Shown piece by piece: positions 42,286-51,639 of a stretch of 64,000 nt of DNA; within the stretch, counting starts at the first letter, position 1; every line of letters starts with the position of its first letter. The stretch is from RPQJ01 sp963732415 (GTDB lineage Bacteria; Pseudomonadota; Gammaproteobacteria; Steroidobacterales; Steroidobacteraceae). The notes under the pieces were generated by a model. The model searched no databases, was not told where the DNA came from, and worked only from the letters and a program-made list of their open reading frames with translations. The position numbers were made by a program, and so were the translations under genes. The DNA is taken from NCBI GenBank assembly GCA_963732415.1, contig CAVSZK010000004.1, forward strand, positions 284,401-348,400, in the 5' to 3' direction.

Positions 42286-45072
42286 GTGGCCAATTGGCTC
42301 GCCCGAATCTTTGGTAGCCGCAACCAGCGGCTGATCAGCCAGTACAACGGCATCGTCCGGAAGGTAAACGCCTTCGAGCCCGCGCTGCAGGCGCTCTCCG
42401 ACGCCGACCTTGCCGACAAGACCCGGCAGTTCCGCGAGCAGCTGGCCGCGGGCAAGGCGCTGGACGACCTGCTGCCCGAGGCTTTTGCGGTGGTTCGCGA
42501 GGCGTCGTGGCGCACGCTCGGCCTGCGGCACTTCGATGTGCAGTTGATCGGCGGCATGGTGCTCCACGCCGGCAAGATCTCGGAGATGCGGACCGGCGAG
42601 GGCAAGACGCTGGTCGCGACGCTCGCCGCCTACCTGAACGCGCTGCCCGGCACCGGCACCCACATCGTCACGGTCAACGAGTATCTCGCGAGTCGCGACG
42701 CCGAGTGGATGGGCCCCATCTACCGCTTCCTCGGACTCACCGTGGGCGTGGTCAAGGCCGGGCAGTCCGCCGACGAAAAGCGCGCGGCCTACGCATCGGA
42801 CATCACCTACAGCACGAACAACGAACTCGGCTTCGACTACCTGCGCGACAACCTCGCGTTCCGTCTCGAGGACCGAATGCAGCGGTCGCTCGCGTTCGCG
42901 ATCGTGGACGAGGTGGACTCGATCCTGATCGACGAGGCGCGCACGCCGCTGATCATTTCGGGCCCGGCCGAGGAAAGCACCGAGCTCTATACCCGCATCA
43001 ACGAACTCGTTCCGCGCCTGAAGACGCAGGAGTCCGAGGAGGGCGAGGGCGACTACTGGGCGGACGAGAAGGGCAAGCAGGTCCACCTGTCGGACGAAGG
43101 CCACGAGCACGTCGAGCAGCTGTTCCTGAAGGCCGGCCTGCTGCAGGAAGGCCAGAGCCTCTACGACCCATCCAACATCCGCCTGATGCACCACCTGAAC
43201 GCGGCGCTCAGGGCGCACGCGCTCTACCGCCGCGACGTCGAGTACATCGTCAAGAACGGCGAGGTGATCATCGTCGACGAGTTCACCGGTCGCACGATGC
43301 CGGGACGCCGCTGGTCGGACGGCCTGCACCAGGCGATCGAGGCCAAGGAGCGCGTTAACGTGCGCGAGGAAAACCAGACGGTCGCCTCGATCACGTTCCA
43401 GAACTACTTCCGCATGTACGCCAAGCTCGCCGGCATGACCGGCACCGCGGATACCGAGGCGTTTGAGTTCCAGGAAATCTACGGACTCGAAGTCGCCGTG
43501 ATCCCGACGCACCGGCCGATGGTCCGCGACGACGCGCCGGACCTCGTCTACCTGACACAGAAGGACAAGTTCGAGGCGATCATCGAGGACATCCGCGAGT
43601 GCGCCAAGCGCCGCCAGCCGGCGCTGGTCGGCACGACCTCGGTCGAGACGTCGGAGCTGCTGTCGGGCGAGCTCACCAAGCAGGGTATTGCGCACGAGGT
43701 CCTGAACGCGAAGCAGCATGAGCGCGAGGCGCACATCGTGGCGCAGGCCGGCAGTCCCGGCGCGGTGACCATTGCGACCAACATGGCAGGCCGCGGCACC
43801 GACATCGTGCTCGGCGGCAACCTCAAGGTCGAGCTCGCGCAGCTCGAGAATCCAGACGAGGCGACGGTCGAGCGCGTGCGCGCCGAATGGCAGAAGCGCC
43901 ACGAGGAAGTCGTCGCCTCGGGCGGCCTGCACATCGTCGGCACCGAGCGGCACGAATCGCGCCGCATCGACAACCAGTTGCGCGGCCGTTCGGGCCGCCA
44001 GGGCGACCCGGGCTCGAGCCGGTTCTACCTGTCGCTCGAAGACAACCTGATGCGCATCTTCGGCGATCCCGATCGCACCAAGCGCTGGCTCACGACCGCG
44101 GGCATGAAGGAAGGCGAGGTGATCGAGAGCCGCATGCTCTCGCGCCAGATCGAGCGCGCCCAGCGCAAGGTCGAGGCCTACAACTTCGACCTGCGCAAGA
44201 ACCTGCTCGAGTACGACGACGTCGCGAACGACCAGCGCAAGGTCATCTACCAGCAGCGCACCGAGATGATGGCCGCGGAGAGCATCTCCGACGCGGTCAC
44301 GGGCATCCGCGACGAGGTCGTCAACGGCATCATCGACCAGTACGTCCCGCGCGAGAGCGTGGAGGACACCTGGAACCTCGACGGGCTGGCCGAGGCGATC
44401 GCCCGCGAGTTCCTGGTCGAGGTGCAGCCGAAGGCATGGCTCGAGGCGGACAGCGAGATCGCCGAGGCAGGACTGCGCGAGCGCATCGTCAAGGCAGTCC
44501 AGGCTTCGTATCAGCAGAAGGTCGAGCAGGTTGGCGCGCCGGTGATGATGCACCTCGAGAAGGCCGTGATGCTGCAGGAGATCGACAAGCACTGGCGCGA
44601 GCACCTCGCGGCGATGGACTACCTGCGCCAGGGCATTCACCTTCGCGCCTACGCGCAGAAGAACCCGAAGCAGGAGTACAAGCGCGAGGCGTTCGAGTTG
44701 TTCGGCACGCTGCTCGACCGTATCAAGCACGACGCGATCTCGCTGCTGTCGCGACTGCAGGTCCGCAGCGAGGCGGAGATCGAGGAGCAGGAGCGTGAGC
44801 GTGAGCGCCAGATGGCGCGCAAGCTGCAGCTCCAGCACGCAGCGCCGCAGTCGGTGATCTCGGGCGACGCCGGGCCGGTCGGGCCCGAGGAGGCCTCTGG
44901 CGGATCCTCGGTGCCCCACGCAGGCCCGTTTGCTGGCGGCATGCCGGTCGGGCCCGAGGCCGTCACGCCGGTGGTGCGCGATGGCCGCAAGGTGGGGCGC
45001 AACGAGCCCTGCCCCTGCGGTTCAGGCCGCAAGTTCAAGCACTGCCACGGCCAGATCGCCCGCGAAGCATAA
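42286..45072 (+). CDS. secA: Preprotein translocase ATPase SecA
   Basis: Motor ATPase of the Sec export pathway. The 928 residues have Walker A in MRTGEGKTLVATLAAYL, DEAD-type VDEVDSILIDEARTPLIISGP, the TAGRGTDI-like NMAGRGTDIVLGGN, GRSGRQGDPGSSRFYLS and a C-terminal zinc site CPCGSGRKFKHCH for SecB and lipid binding. GTG start after GGAG. Oddity: the TAA stop is the first three bases of a GGTGCC-family repeat. Confidence 0.98.
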   Translation: MANWLARIFGSRNQRLISQYNGIVRKVNAFEPALQALSDADLADKTRQFREQLAAGKALDDLLPEAFAVVREASWRTLGLRHFDVQLIGGMVLHAGKISEMRTGEGKTLVATLAAYLNALPGTGTHIVTVNEYLASRDAEWMGPIYRFLGLTVGVVKAGQSADEKRAAYASDITYSTNNELGFDYLRDNLAFRLEDRMQRSLAFAIVDEVDSILIDEARTPLIISGPAEESTELYTRINELVPRLKTQESEEGEGDYWADEKGKQVHLSDEGHEHVEQLFLKAGLLQEGQSLYDPSNIRLMHHLNAALRAHALYRRDVEYIVKNGEVIIVDEFTGRTMPGRRWSDGLHQAIEAKERVNVREENQTVASITFQNYFRMYAKLAGMTGTADTEAFEFQEIYGLEVAVIPTHRPMVRDDAPDLVYLTQKDKFEAIIEDIRECAKRRQPALVGTTSVETSELLSGELTKQGIAHEVLNAKQHEREAHIVAQAGSPGAVTIATNMAGRGTDIVLGGNLKVELAQLENPDEATVERVRAEWQKRHEEVVASGGLHIVGTERHESRRIDNQLRGRSGRQGDPGSSRFYLSLEDNLMRIFGDPDRTKRWLTTAGMKEGEVIESRMLSRQIERAQRKVEAYNFDLRKNLLEYDDVANDQRKVIYQQRTEMMAAESISDAVTGIRDEVVNGIIDQYVPRESVEDTWNLDGLAEAIAREFLVEVQPKAWLEADSEIAEAGLRERIVKAVQASYQQKVEQVGAPVMMHLEKAVMLQEIDKHWREHLAAMDYLRQGIHLRAYAQKNPKQEYKREAFELFGTLLDRIKHDAISLLSRLQVRSEAEIEEQERERERQMARKLQLQHAAPQSVISGDAGPVGPEEASGGSSVPHAGPFAGGMPVGPEAVTPVVRDGRKVGRNEPCPCGSGRKFKHCHGQIAREA

Positions 45073-45092
45073 ATAGGTGCCAGGCACCTGTT
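45070..45092. repeat. GGTGCC-family repeat between secA and mutT
   Basis: TAAATAGGTGCCAGGCACC followed by TGTTT; the right arm is slightly degenerate compared with the copies at 5598 and 7463. Its first bases form the secA stop and its internal GTG (45077) is in frame with mutT. Confidence 0.8.
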
Positions 45093-45496
45093 TTCTGGAG
45101 GTCGTGGCCGGCGCGCTGTTCGACGCCGACGGCCGCGTGCTGATCGCGCAGCGGCCGGAGGGGAAAGCGCTGGCCGGTCGCTGGGAGTTTCCCGGCGGCA
45201 AGATCGACCGGGGCGAGGACGCTCGTGACGGGCTCGCGCGGGAACTGCGCGAGGAACTGGGCGTCGAGGTTCACGACGCCGAACGACTCATCCGCTATTC
45301 ACACGCCTATTCCGACCGGATCGTGCGCCTGGACCTGTGGCTGGTCACGAGGTGGAGTGGCGAGCCACGCGGACTCGACGGCCAGGCGCTCAAGTGGGTG
45401 CGGCCCGAGCGCCTCGGGTTCGAAGACATCCTCGAGGCCGACCAGCCGATGATCGACGCGCTGCTGGAGCAGGATGCGGGTGCTGCGGCCCGCTGA
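45077..45496 (+). CDS. mutT: 8-oxo-dGTP diphosphatase, Nudix family
   Basis: Sanitises oxidised nucleotides. The Nudix box GKIDRGEDARDGLARELREE-LG fits Gx5Ex7REUXEEXGU, preceded by VVAGALFDADGRVLIAQRP. The start is unclear: GTG 45077 lies in the palindromic repeat without a ribosome-binding site, while GTG 45104 has GGAGG only two bases upstream. The family's usual N-terminus would begin about five residues before VVAGALF, so the repeat seems to have replaced the original start. Translational coupling to secA is likely. A thiamine-phosphate-synthase-like extension seen in some relatives is absent. Confidence 0.9.
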   Translation: MPGTCFLEVVAGALFDADGRVLIAQRPEGKALAGRWEFPGGKIDRGEDARDGLARELREELGVEVHDAERLIRYSHAYSDRIVRLDLWLVTRWSGEPRGLDGQALKWVRPERLGFEDILEADQPMIDALLEQDAGAAAR

Positions 45497-45571
45497 ACGC
45501 GCGGATTGACCGCCTGCCGGCGGACCCGCACACAGCCTCCAGGCCAGTGTTGAGCTCACACCCGACTGTGG

Positions 45572-45586
45572 CCCCGCCAGGCGGGG
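45572..45586. terminator. GC palindrome between mutT and yacG
   Basis: CCCCGCC-A-GGCGGGG, a near-perfect palindrome in the 123-bp convergent gap between mutT and yacG. It can form at least a 5-bp stem with a 5-nt loop. No U-tract follows. A terminator role is only suggested by position. Confidence 0.3.
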
Positions 45587-45619
45587 TCCGTAAGGCGGCA
45601 GAAGAGGATGCAGGACGCC

Positions 45620-45820
45620 TCAGGCGTTCAACGGGCGCTCGCCCGAACCGTCTTCCTCGTTCGACGTCGACGAGATCTCCTCACCCGGTATCACGTGCTT
45701 CTCCGCGATCCAGGCGCCGAGGTCGATCAGCTTGCAGCGGTCGCTGCAGAAAGGCCTGAACGGCGAGGCCTCGGACCACTCGACAGGGCGTTGGCAGGTG
45801 GGGCAGGGAACGGTCGGCAT
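45620..45820 (-). CDS. yacG: DNA gyrase inhibitor YacG
   Basis: Small zinc protein that binds GyrB and inhibits gyrase in E. coli. The 66 residues have the four-cysteine site CPTC...FCSDRC, with RPFCSDRCKLIDLGAWIAE diagnostic, and an acidic tail. Last gene of the pilBCD-coaE-zapD-yacG run; 25 bp after zapD. Confidence 0.95.
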   Translation of the reverse strand: MPTVPCPTCQRPVEWSEASPFRPFCSDRCKLIDLGAWIAEKHVIPGEEISSTSNEEDGSGERPLNA

Positions 45821-45845
45821 CGCGACGCGCGGGCGCGGTGGCCCG

Positions 45846-46652
45846 TCAGGTGCAGATCGACAGCGTGAAGTGAACTTCTTCTGCCGCCTGCACGGGTCGG
45901 TTGACCGGGTCCTGCCAGTAGAGGAACCGGATGCTGCAGCGGTGATGACTGCCGCTGATCTCGGGGTAGATGTCCGTTCCAGCCGGCAGCGAGATGCGGA
46001 TCATCTGCGTCTGGACGTCACGGTCGAGCGACAGGTGGAACACGCCGCCCGGCGCAACCTCATGGCGCGAGCGCGCCTGTTCGCGGGTCATCCACAGCAG
46101 TTCGCCGACCGCGTCGCCGAGCGGGCGGATTATCGCCAGCCAGCGCGCGAAGTCCGCGCCGCGGATCTCGTCCGGCAGGTTCAGCCAGTGAGTGTAGTTC
46201 GGCAGGTCGAATTCGCAGGTGCCACCGGGAATCGTGCTGCGGTGCCTGACCGCGTTCAGGAACTCGGAATCGCGCAGCGGCTGCATGAACAGCGCGCCGA
46301 CGGTCGCCAGGTCCTCACGCATGCTGTGCAGCTTCGTGAGCAGCATGCGCAGTCTCGCTGCGTCCACGCCCGGTCGCGCATTGAACGCCGCCAGCAGCGT
46401 CATCTGTCGCTCGAGTTCCTTCAGCACCTCGGCACGCACGTCGCCACGCTGCGTGACGGTAAGAATCTCGAGCAGGGCCGACACGGCCGCACGAGTCGAC
46501 CACGGGTCGGCCTTGGTGTGATGGTGGACCGCCTGCTGGTACAGGAAATCGAGGCGCAGGAAATTGCGCATCCGCTCGTTGAGCGGCTGCTCGTGGTAAA
46601 CCATGCGGGCAGCCAAGCCCGCCGAGGGTGCTGCAGCCTCGTTCGCATTCAT
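45846..46652 (-). CDS. zapD: Cell division protein ZapD
   Basis: FtsZ-bundling protein. The 268-residue product includes VYHEQPLNERMRNFLRLDFLYQ, LEILTVTQRGDVRAEVLKEL, LPNYTHWLNLP and RISLPAGTDIYPEISGSHHR, characteristic of the DUF1342 family. The start is ATG 46652 (MNANEAAAPS); ATG 46604 just before VYHEQP is an alternative. 157 bp separate it from coaE. Confidence 0.93.
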   Translation of the reverse strand: MNANEAAAPSAGLAARMVYHEQPLNERMRNFLRLDFLYQQAVHHHTKADPWSTRAAVSALLEILTVTQRGDVRAEVLKELERQMTLLAAFNARPGVDAARLRMLLTKLHSMREDLATVGALFMQPLRDSEFLNAVRHRSTIPGGTCEFDLPNYTHWLNLPDEIRGADFARWLAIIRPLGDAVGELLWMTREQARSRHEVAPGGVFHLSLDRDVQTQMIRISLPAGTDIYPEISGSHHRCSIRFLYWQDPVNRPVQAAEEVHFTLSICT

Positions 46653-46809
46653 CGCGGTATTCTGCTCTACCGCGTCGGAGCCGCACAACTGCGGCGCCTG
46701 CTCGGGTGCACGCGGCGCGGCCGGCCGGATGGCCTTCGGCAGACGGATTTCGTCCTGCTCCCCGGACTGCCGCCCGGGAAACGTGAACGTGCCCTGCCCG
46801 GGTGGGGAG

Positions 46810-47418
46810 TCACGCACGGGCAAGCTCCCGATATTTCGCGTCCAGGCTCGCAACCGCTGCCCGGAGTTCATCAACCCGGCCAGTGTTGCTGAGCACGTCG
46901 TCGGCCAGCGCCAGCCGCGCTTCGCGGCTCGCCTGTGCGTCGAGCGACGCGCGGGCCTGCTCGCGGGTAACGCCGTCGCGTGCCATCAGCCGCTGCGCCT
47001 GGGTCTCTTCCGGAACGTCCACCAGCAGCACGCGGTCCACGTGGTCACGGCTGCCGCCCTCGGCCAGCAGCGGGATCACCAGCACCTGATAGGGGCCACC
47101 CGCGGCCAGCGATTGTCGTTCCATTTCCTCGCGTATCGCCGGGTGCAGGATGGCCACGAGCCTCCGCCTGGCGTCCGGGTCGGCGAAGATTCGCTCCCGC
47201 ATGCGGCGGCGATCGATCCGGCCCGAGTCGTCGAGCGCCTCGGCGCCGAACGTTGCGACGACCTGAGCGAGTGCCGGCTGGCCTGGTTCCACCACCTGCC
47301 GCGCGATCACGTCGGTGTCGATCACCGGCACGCCGAGCGCGGCAAACTGCTCGGCCACCGCGGACTTGCCGCTCGCGATGCCGCCAGTGAGTGCGATTCG
47401 GAACGGCGCGCCACTCAT
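46810..47418 (-). CDS. coaE: Dephospho-CoA kinase
   Basis: Last step of coenzyme A synthesis. The 202 residues have P-loop LTGGIASGKSAVAEQF, VIDTDVIARQVVEPG, HPAIREEM and VIPLLAEGG. It follows pilD by 22 bp, the usual pilD-coaE arrangement. Confidence 0.96.
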   Translation of the reverse strand: MSGAPFRIALTGGIASGKSAVAEQFAALGVPVIDTDVIARQVVEPGQPALAQVVATFGAEALDDSGRIDRRRMRERIFADPDARRRLVAILHPAIREEMERQSLAAGGPYQVLVIPLLAEGGSRDHVDRVLLVDVPEETQAQRLMARDGVTREQARASLDAQASREARLALADDVLSNTGRVDELRAAVASLDAKYRELARA

Positions 47419-47440
47419 CGATCGGTTCCCATGCCGTCGA

Positions 47441-48409
47441 TCAGTGATCGAGACCGGAGAAGTGCAGGTATCCGCCGACCAGCTGCGGGCCCCACATCAG
47501 CGCGATCCAGCCGGCAGCAGCCAGGTATGGGCCGAACGGAATCGGCACATTGCGATCGCGGCCGCGCAACGCGATCAGCACGATGCCGACCACCGCGCCG
47601 GTGAAGGCCGAGAGCAGGATGATCAGCGGCAGCATCTGCCAGCCCATCCACGCGCCGAATGCGGCGAAAAGCTTGAAGTCGCCGTAGCCCATGCCTTCCT
47701 TGCCGGTGAGCAGCTTGAACGCCCAGTACACCAGCCACAGGCTCAGGTAACCGGCCGCGGCACCGATGATCGCGGACCACGGGTCCACCGGTATGGCGAG
47801 CGCCGGCCCGGGCTGCCACGCGAGGCTCGCCAGCAGTCCCAGCCACATCAGCGGCAGCGTGATCACGTCGGGCAGTATCTGGTGGTCGAGGTCGATCACC
47901 GTGAGCGCCACCAGCGCCCAGGTGAACACCATCGCCGCGACGGACTGCCACTCCCAGCCGTAGCGCCACACGACCGCTGCGGAGAGCAGTGCCGTCACCA
48001 GTTCCACGATCGGGTAGCGCGGGGAGATGCGCGCGCTGCAGTTCGCGCACTTGCCGCCGAGCAGCAGGTAGCTGATTACCGGTATGTTCTGGTGCGCCTC
48101 GATCCTTGCCCCACAGTGAGGGCAGGCGGAGCGGGGGACGACGAGGTTGTAGCGCTGCTCGCTGCTGGTTACCGAGCCGGCCGTATCCGCGGGCGCCGCC
48201 GGGTAGTCAAGCGCGAAAGCCTGCTGCACAGGCGCCGGTTCGTCGCATGCCGCAACCATCTCCTCGGCCTGCGCCCGCCACTGCCGGTCGAGCATCACCG
48301 GCAGACGGTGGATCACCACGTTCAGGAAACTGCCGACCAGCAACGAGAGCAGGAACGCGCCGCCGACCAGCGGCGCCGTACCCGAACCGAGGACTTCGAA
48401 CAGCGTCAG
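47441..48409 (-). CDS. pilD: Prepilin peptidase PilD
   Basis: Cleaves and N-methylates type IV prepilins in the inner membrane. The 322 residues have the VGSFLNVVIHRLP start, the cytoplasmic tetracysteine site CPHC/CANC, the catalytic aspartates in VIDLDHQILPD and GYGDFKLFAAFGAWMGW, and about eight helices. The start is unusual: no ATG, GTG or TTG lies before the first helix, and the best candidate is CTG (48409-48407), which overlaps the pilC stop as CTGA. A TTG inside the first helix would truncate it. Confidence 0.9.
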   Translation of the reverse strand: MTLFEVLGSGTAPLVGGAFLLSLLVGSFLNVVIHRLPVMLDRQWRAQAEEMVAACDEPAPVQQAFALDYPAAPADTAGSVTSSEQRYNLVVPRSACPHCGARIEAHQNIPVISYLLLGGKCANCSARISPRYPIVELVTALLSAAVVWRYGWEWQSVAAMVFTWALVALTVIDLDHQILPDVITLPLMWLGLLASLAWQPGPALAIPVDPWSAIIGAAAGYLSLWLVYWAFKLLTGKEGMGYGDFKLFAAFGAWMGWQMLPLIILLSAFTGAVVGIVLIALRGRDRNVPIPFGPYLAAAGWIALMWGPQLVGGYLHFSGLDH

Positions 48410-49624
48410 ATGACCGCGCCCAGCTTGAAGATAGGCAGGTACATGGCGATCACGAGGCCGCCGACCAGCACGCCCAGGATCACCATGATCAGCGGTTCGA
48501 GCAGGCTCGAGAGGCCGTCCACCGCGGCGTCCACGTCGGCCTCGTAGAAGTCGGCCACCTTGCTGGCCATTTCGTCCAGCGAGCCGGATTCCTCTCCCAC
48601 CGCGATCATCTGCACGACCATGTTCGGGAAGAGGCCCGTGTTGTCCATCGCGCGCTGCATGCGCATGCCGGTCGAAATCTCGTCCCGCATCCGCAGCACG
48701 GCGTCCTGGTAGACGATGTTGCCCGTGGCACCCGAGACGGACTTCATCGCCTCGACCAGCGGCACGCCGGCGCTGAACATCGTGGCGAGCGTACGTGCGA
48801 ACCGGGCGATGGCGGCCTTCTTCAGGATCGGGCCGATCACCGGAATCTGCAGCGCCATCCGGTCGATGAACTGGCGCATCGGTCGCGAGCGCTTGTAGAA
48901 GTAGCCAAACACGAATGCAGCGGCAGCCACCACGGCACCGAGATAAAGGCCGTTGTCCTGCATCCAGCGCGACATGTTGATGACCATCTGCGTGAACGCA
49001 GGCAGCTCCGCGCCGAAGCCCTTGAACAGTGCACTCGAACTGCGGGATCACGAAAATCAGCAGGATGACGGTCACGATTACCGCGACCGCGAGCACCGCG
49101 CTCGGGTAGAACAATGCCTTCTTGATCTTCTTCTTCAGCGCTTCGGTCTTTTCCTTGTAGGTGGCGATCTTCTCCAGCACCGCCTCGAGCGCGCCGGCGT
49201 GCTCGCCCGCCTCGACCAGGTTGGTGAACAGGTCATCGAAGTGCAGCGGGTGCTTGGCCAGCGCCTGGTGCAGCGAATTGCCGGTCTCGATGTCCGACTT
49301 GATGGCCAGCACCAGTTTCTGTACGGCAGGCTTGTCGTTGCCGACGCCGATGATCTCGAAGGCCTGCACCATCGGGATGCCGGCGGTGAGCATCGTCGCG
49401 AGCTGGCGGGCAAAGACCGCAATGTCCTCGGCCGTTACCTTGCCGTCGCTCTTGAACAGGCTGCTTTCCTTGCGCACCCGCGTCGGCGCGATGCCCTGGC
49501 GTCGCAGCGATGCGCGCAGGTCGAACTCGTCCCTGGCCAGGCCCCGGCCCTTGACGCGGTTGCCTTTCTTGTCCTTGCCTTCCCAGAGATAGGGAAACTG
49601 CTTTACTGCGACCGATCCGGCCAT
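48406..49624 (-). pseudogene. pilC: Type IV pilus platform protein PilC, single frameshift
   Basis: Inner-membrane platform of the type IV pilus motor. Residues 1 to about 195 (YLWEGKDKKGNRVKGRGLAR ... ILLIFVIPQFE) read in one frame; the rest (LFKGFGAELPAFTQMVIN ... GLVIAMYLPIFKLGAVI) reads in the next. Removing one base near 49032 (GAGTGCACTG to GAGTCACTG, minus strand) gives VIPQFESLFKGFGAEL and a 405-residue protein, the normal length. Both T2SF domains and all three helices are otherwise intact. A consensus error is as likely as a real mutation. Confidence 0.88.
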
Positions 49625-49644
49625 GTCTTACCTGCCTGTTGCGC

Positions 49645-51387
49645 TCAATCGACGGTTACGCGGTTGATCTCTTCCAGCGTCGTGATGCCGTCGCGGACCT
49701 TCTTCAGGCCCGCCTGCCGGAGGCTCCAGACGCCTTCGCGTGCGGCCGCCTCCTTGATCTGCATCACGTTGCCGCCCTCCATGATGATGCGTCCGATTTC
49801 CTCGGTCACCGGCATCACCTCGTAAAGACCGGTTCGGCCCTTATACCCGTCCGTGCAGTTGCTGCAACCGACCGGCCCGAAAATCTGGATGCCGTTCGCG
49901 ATTTCTTCCGGGCCGAAGCCCTCCTTGGCCAGCGCGTCGTCCGGAACCTCCAGCTTCTTCTTGCAGTTGCTGCACAGCCGCCGCGCGAGGCGCTGAGCGA
50001 TGATCAGGGCCACGGAGGTCGCGATGGCGTAGGGCTTCACGCCCATGTCCACCAGGCGGGTCAGCGTCTTCGGGGCGTCGTTGGTGTGCAGCGTCGAGAG
50101 CACAAGGTGACCGGTCTGGGCGGCCTTGATGGCAATCTCGGCCGTCTCGAGGTCGCGGATTTCTCCGACCATGATGACGTCCGGGTCCTGGCGCAGGAAT
50201 GCGCGCAGCGCGCCGGCAAAGGTCAGGCCCACCTTCGGGTTTATCTGCACCTGGTTGATGCCGGGCAGCATGATTTCGACCGGATCCTCGGCCGTCGAGA
50301 TGTTGGTGTCCTCGGTGTTGAGGATCGCGAGCCCGGTGTACAGCGAAACCGTCTTGCCGCTGCCGGTCGGGCCGGTGACCAGGATCATGCCGTGCGGCCG
50401 CGCCAGCGCAGTCATGTAATGGTCTTTCTGGAAGGGCTCGTATCCCAGCGAGTCGATGCCGAGCATGGCGCTCGACGAATCGAGGATACGCATCACGATT
50501 TTTTCGCCGAACAGCGTCGGGCAGGTGCTGAGGCGGAAGTCGATCGAGCGACTCTTCGAGATCTTCATCTTGATGCGACCGTCCTGCGGGACGCGTCGCT
50601 CGGCGATGTCGAGCCGCGACATGACCTTGAGGCGCGCCGCGAGCTTGATCGCGAGCTGCACCGGTGGGTTGGCGACCTCCTTCAGCACGCCGTCGAGCCG
50701 GAAGCGAATGCGGTAGGAGCGCTCGTAGGGCTCGAAATGGATGTCGGAGGCGCCGCGGCGGATGGCGTCGAGCATCACCTTGTTGACGAAGCGTACGACA
50801 GGAGCATCGTCAACGTCGGAGCGGTCCACACTGCCGGCTTCGGCTTCGTCGTCTCCCGCGCTGACATCGAGACTGTCCATCTCGAAGTCGTCGCCCGCGA
50901 GCTCGGGCATCGAGGTGTCCACCTGCTCCAGTGAGCGGGTGAGCATCTGGGTGAGCTTGCCGTCCTCGACCACGACCGCCTCGACCGAGAGGCCGGTGGC
51001 GAACTTGACCTCGTCCAGCGCGTGAAGGTTGGTCGGGTCGGAAATACCCAGGAACAGCTTCTTGCCGCGCTTCACCAGCGGCAGCACGTGGTGCTTGCGC
51101 AGCAGCTTGTCGCTGACGACCCGGATGGTATCGATGTCCGGGTTGATGGCGTCGAGGTCGAGCAGCGGGGCGCCGAACTCCTGCGAGGCCGCGATGGCGA
51201 TCTCGCGCGCATCGGCGATGTTGTGATCGACCAGGTAACTTACGACCCCGACGCGACGCTCCTTGGCGGCTGCAATTGCGTCCACCATGGCACCGTCCCC
51301 GACCAGGCCGTCGGTAACCAGACGCTGCGGCAGGCCCTGCAGCGCCTGCTGGGTGCCCGTCGCATGGGAAATCGCGAAATCGTTCAT
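49645..51387 (-). CDS. pilB: Type IV pilus assembly ATPase PilB
   Basis: Hexameric extension ATPase. The 580 residues have the N-terminal MshEN/GSPII_E domain (LDLDAINPDIDTIRVVSDKL; HHVLPLVKRGKKLFLGISDP), Walker A GPTGSGKTVSLYT, Asp box STAEDPVEIMLPGINQVQIN, Walker B RQDPDVIMVGEIRD, His box TGHLVLSTLHTND, and the zinc tetracysteine LCSNC and GCSNC. 252 bp separate it from pilA, including terminators. pilC follows after 20 bp. Confidence 0.97.
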   Translation of the reverse strand: MNDFAISHATGTQQALQGLPQRLVTDGLVGDGAMVDAIAAAKERRVGVVSYLVDHNIADAREIAIAASQEFGAPLLDLDAINPDIDTIRVVSDKLLRKHHVLPLVKRGKKLFLGISDPTNLHALDEVKFATGLSVEAVVVEDGKLTQMLTRSLEQVDTSMPELAGDDFEMDSLDVSAGDDEAEAGSVDRSDVDDAPVVRFVNKVMLDAIRRGASDIHFEPYERSYRIRFRLDGVLKEVANPPVQLAIKLAARLKVMSRLDIAERRVPQDGRIKMKISKSRSIDFRLSTCPTLFGEKIVMRILDSSSAMLGIDSLGYEPFQKDHYMTALARPHGMILVTGPTGSGKTVSLYTGLAILNTEDTNISTAEDPVEIMLPGINQVQINPKVGLTFAGALRAFLRQDPDVIMVGEIRDLETAEIAIKAAQTGHLVLSTLHTNDAPKTLTRLVDMGVKPYAIATSVALIIAQRLARRLCSNCKKKLEVPDDALAKEGFGPEEIANGIQIFGPVGCSNCTDGYKGRTGLYEVMPVTEEIGRIIMEGGNVMQIKEAAAREGVWSLRQAGLKKVRDGITTLEEINRVTVD

Positions 51388-51561
51388 ATGCTGGACACAG
51401 GGCTGGCCACGCGAGCCGTCCTTAAATGGTGGCTGTCGACGATCGCAAGGCTAGCAAATGTTAAGTCGCCGTGGGTCAATACCGGCCCCTCGGCAAGCAA
51501 ATTTTGTGGCTTGCGGCACATTTGCCCGGCGGGAGGCTCAAGGCGGGCGGGATCCAGGGGG

Positions 51562-51595
51562 CACAAAAGGAAGCCCCCGCACGGGGCGGGGGCTT
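51562..51595 (-). terminator. Rho-independent terminator of pilA
   Basis: On the minus strand, AAGCCCCCGC and GCGGGGGCTT (plus 51586-51595 and 51571-51580) form a perfect 10-bp stem with a 5-nt loop, followed by CCTTTTGTG. A second hairpin, CCCGGGC/GCCCGGG with a 6-nt loop, lies just before it at 51606-51625. Together they would cap the short pilA transcript and limit read-through into pilB. Confidence 0.85.
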
Positions 51596-51639
51596 CGGGA
51601 GCGAACCCGGGCTTCCTTGCCCGGGCTGCAGTCGACTGC

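Noticed and set aside
42214..44919. A 901-codon open frame on the minus strand, antisense to secA
   Set aside because: High GC leaves antisense frames open. The translation is low-complexity and rich in R, D, L and V, with no family motif, whereas secA on the plus strand has all its motifs.
51488..51512. Degenerate sigma-54-like sequence (GCCAC-N4-TTTGC, minus strand) upstream of pilB
   Set aside because: The invariant GG of the -24 element is not kept; weak compared with the pilA promoter.
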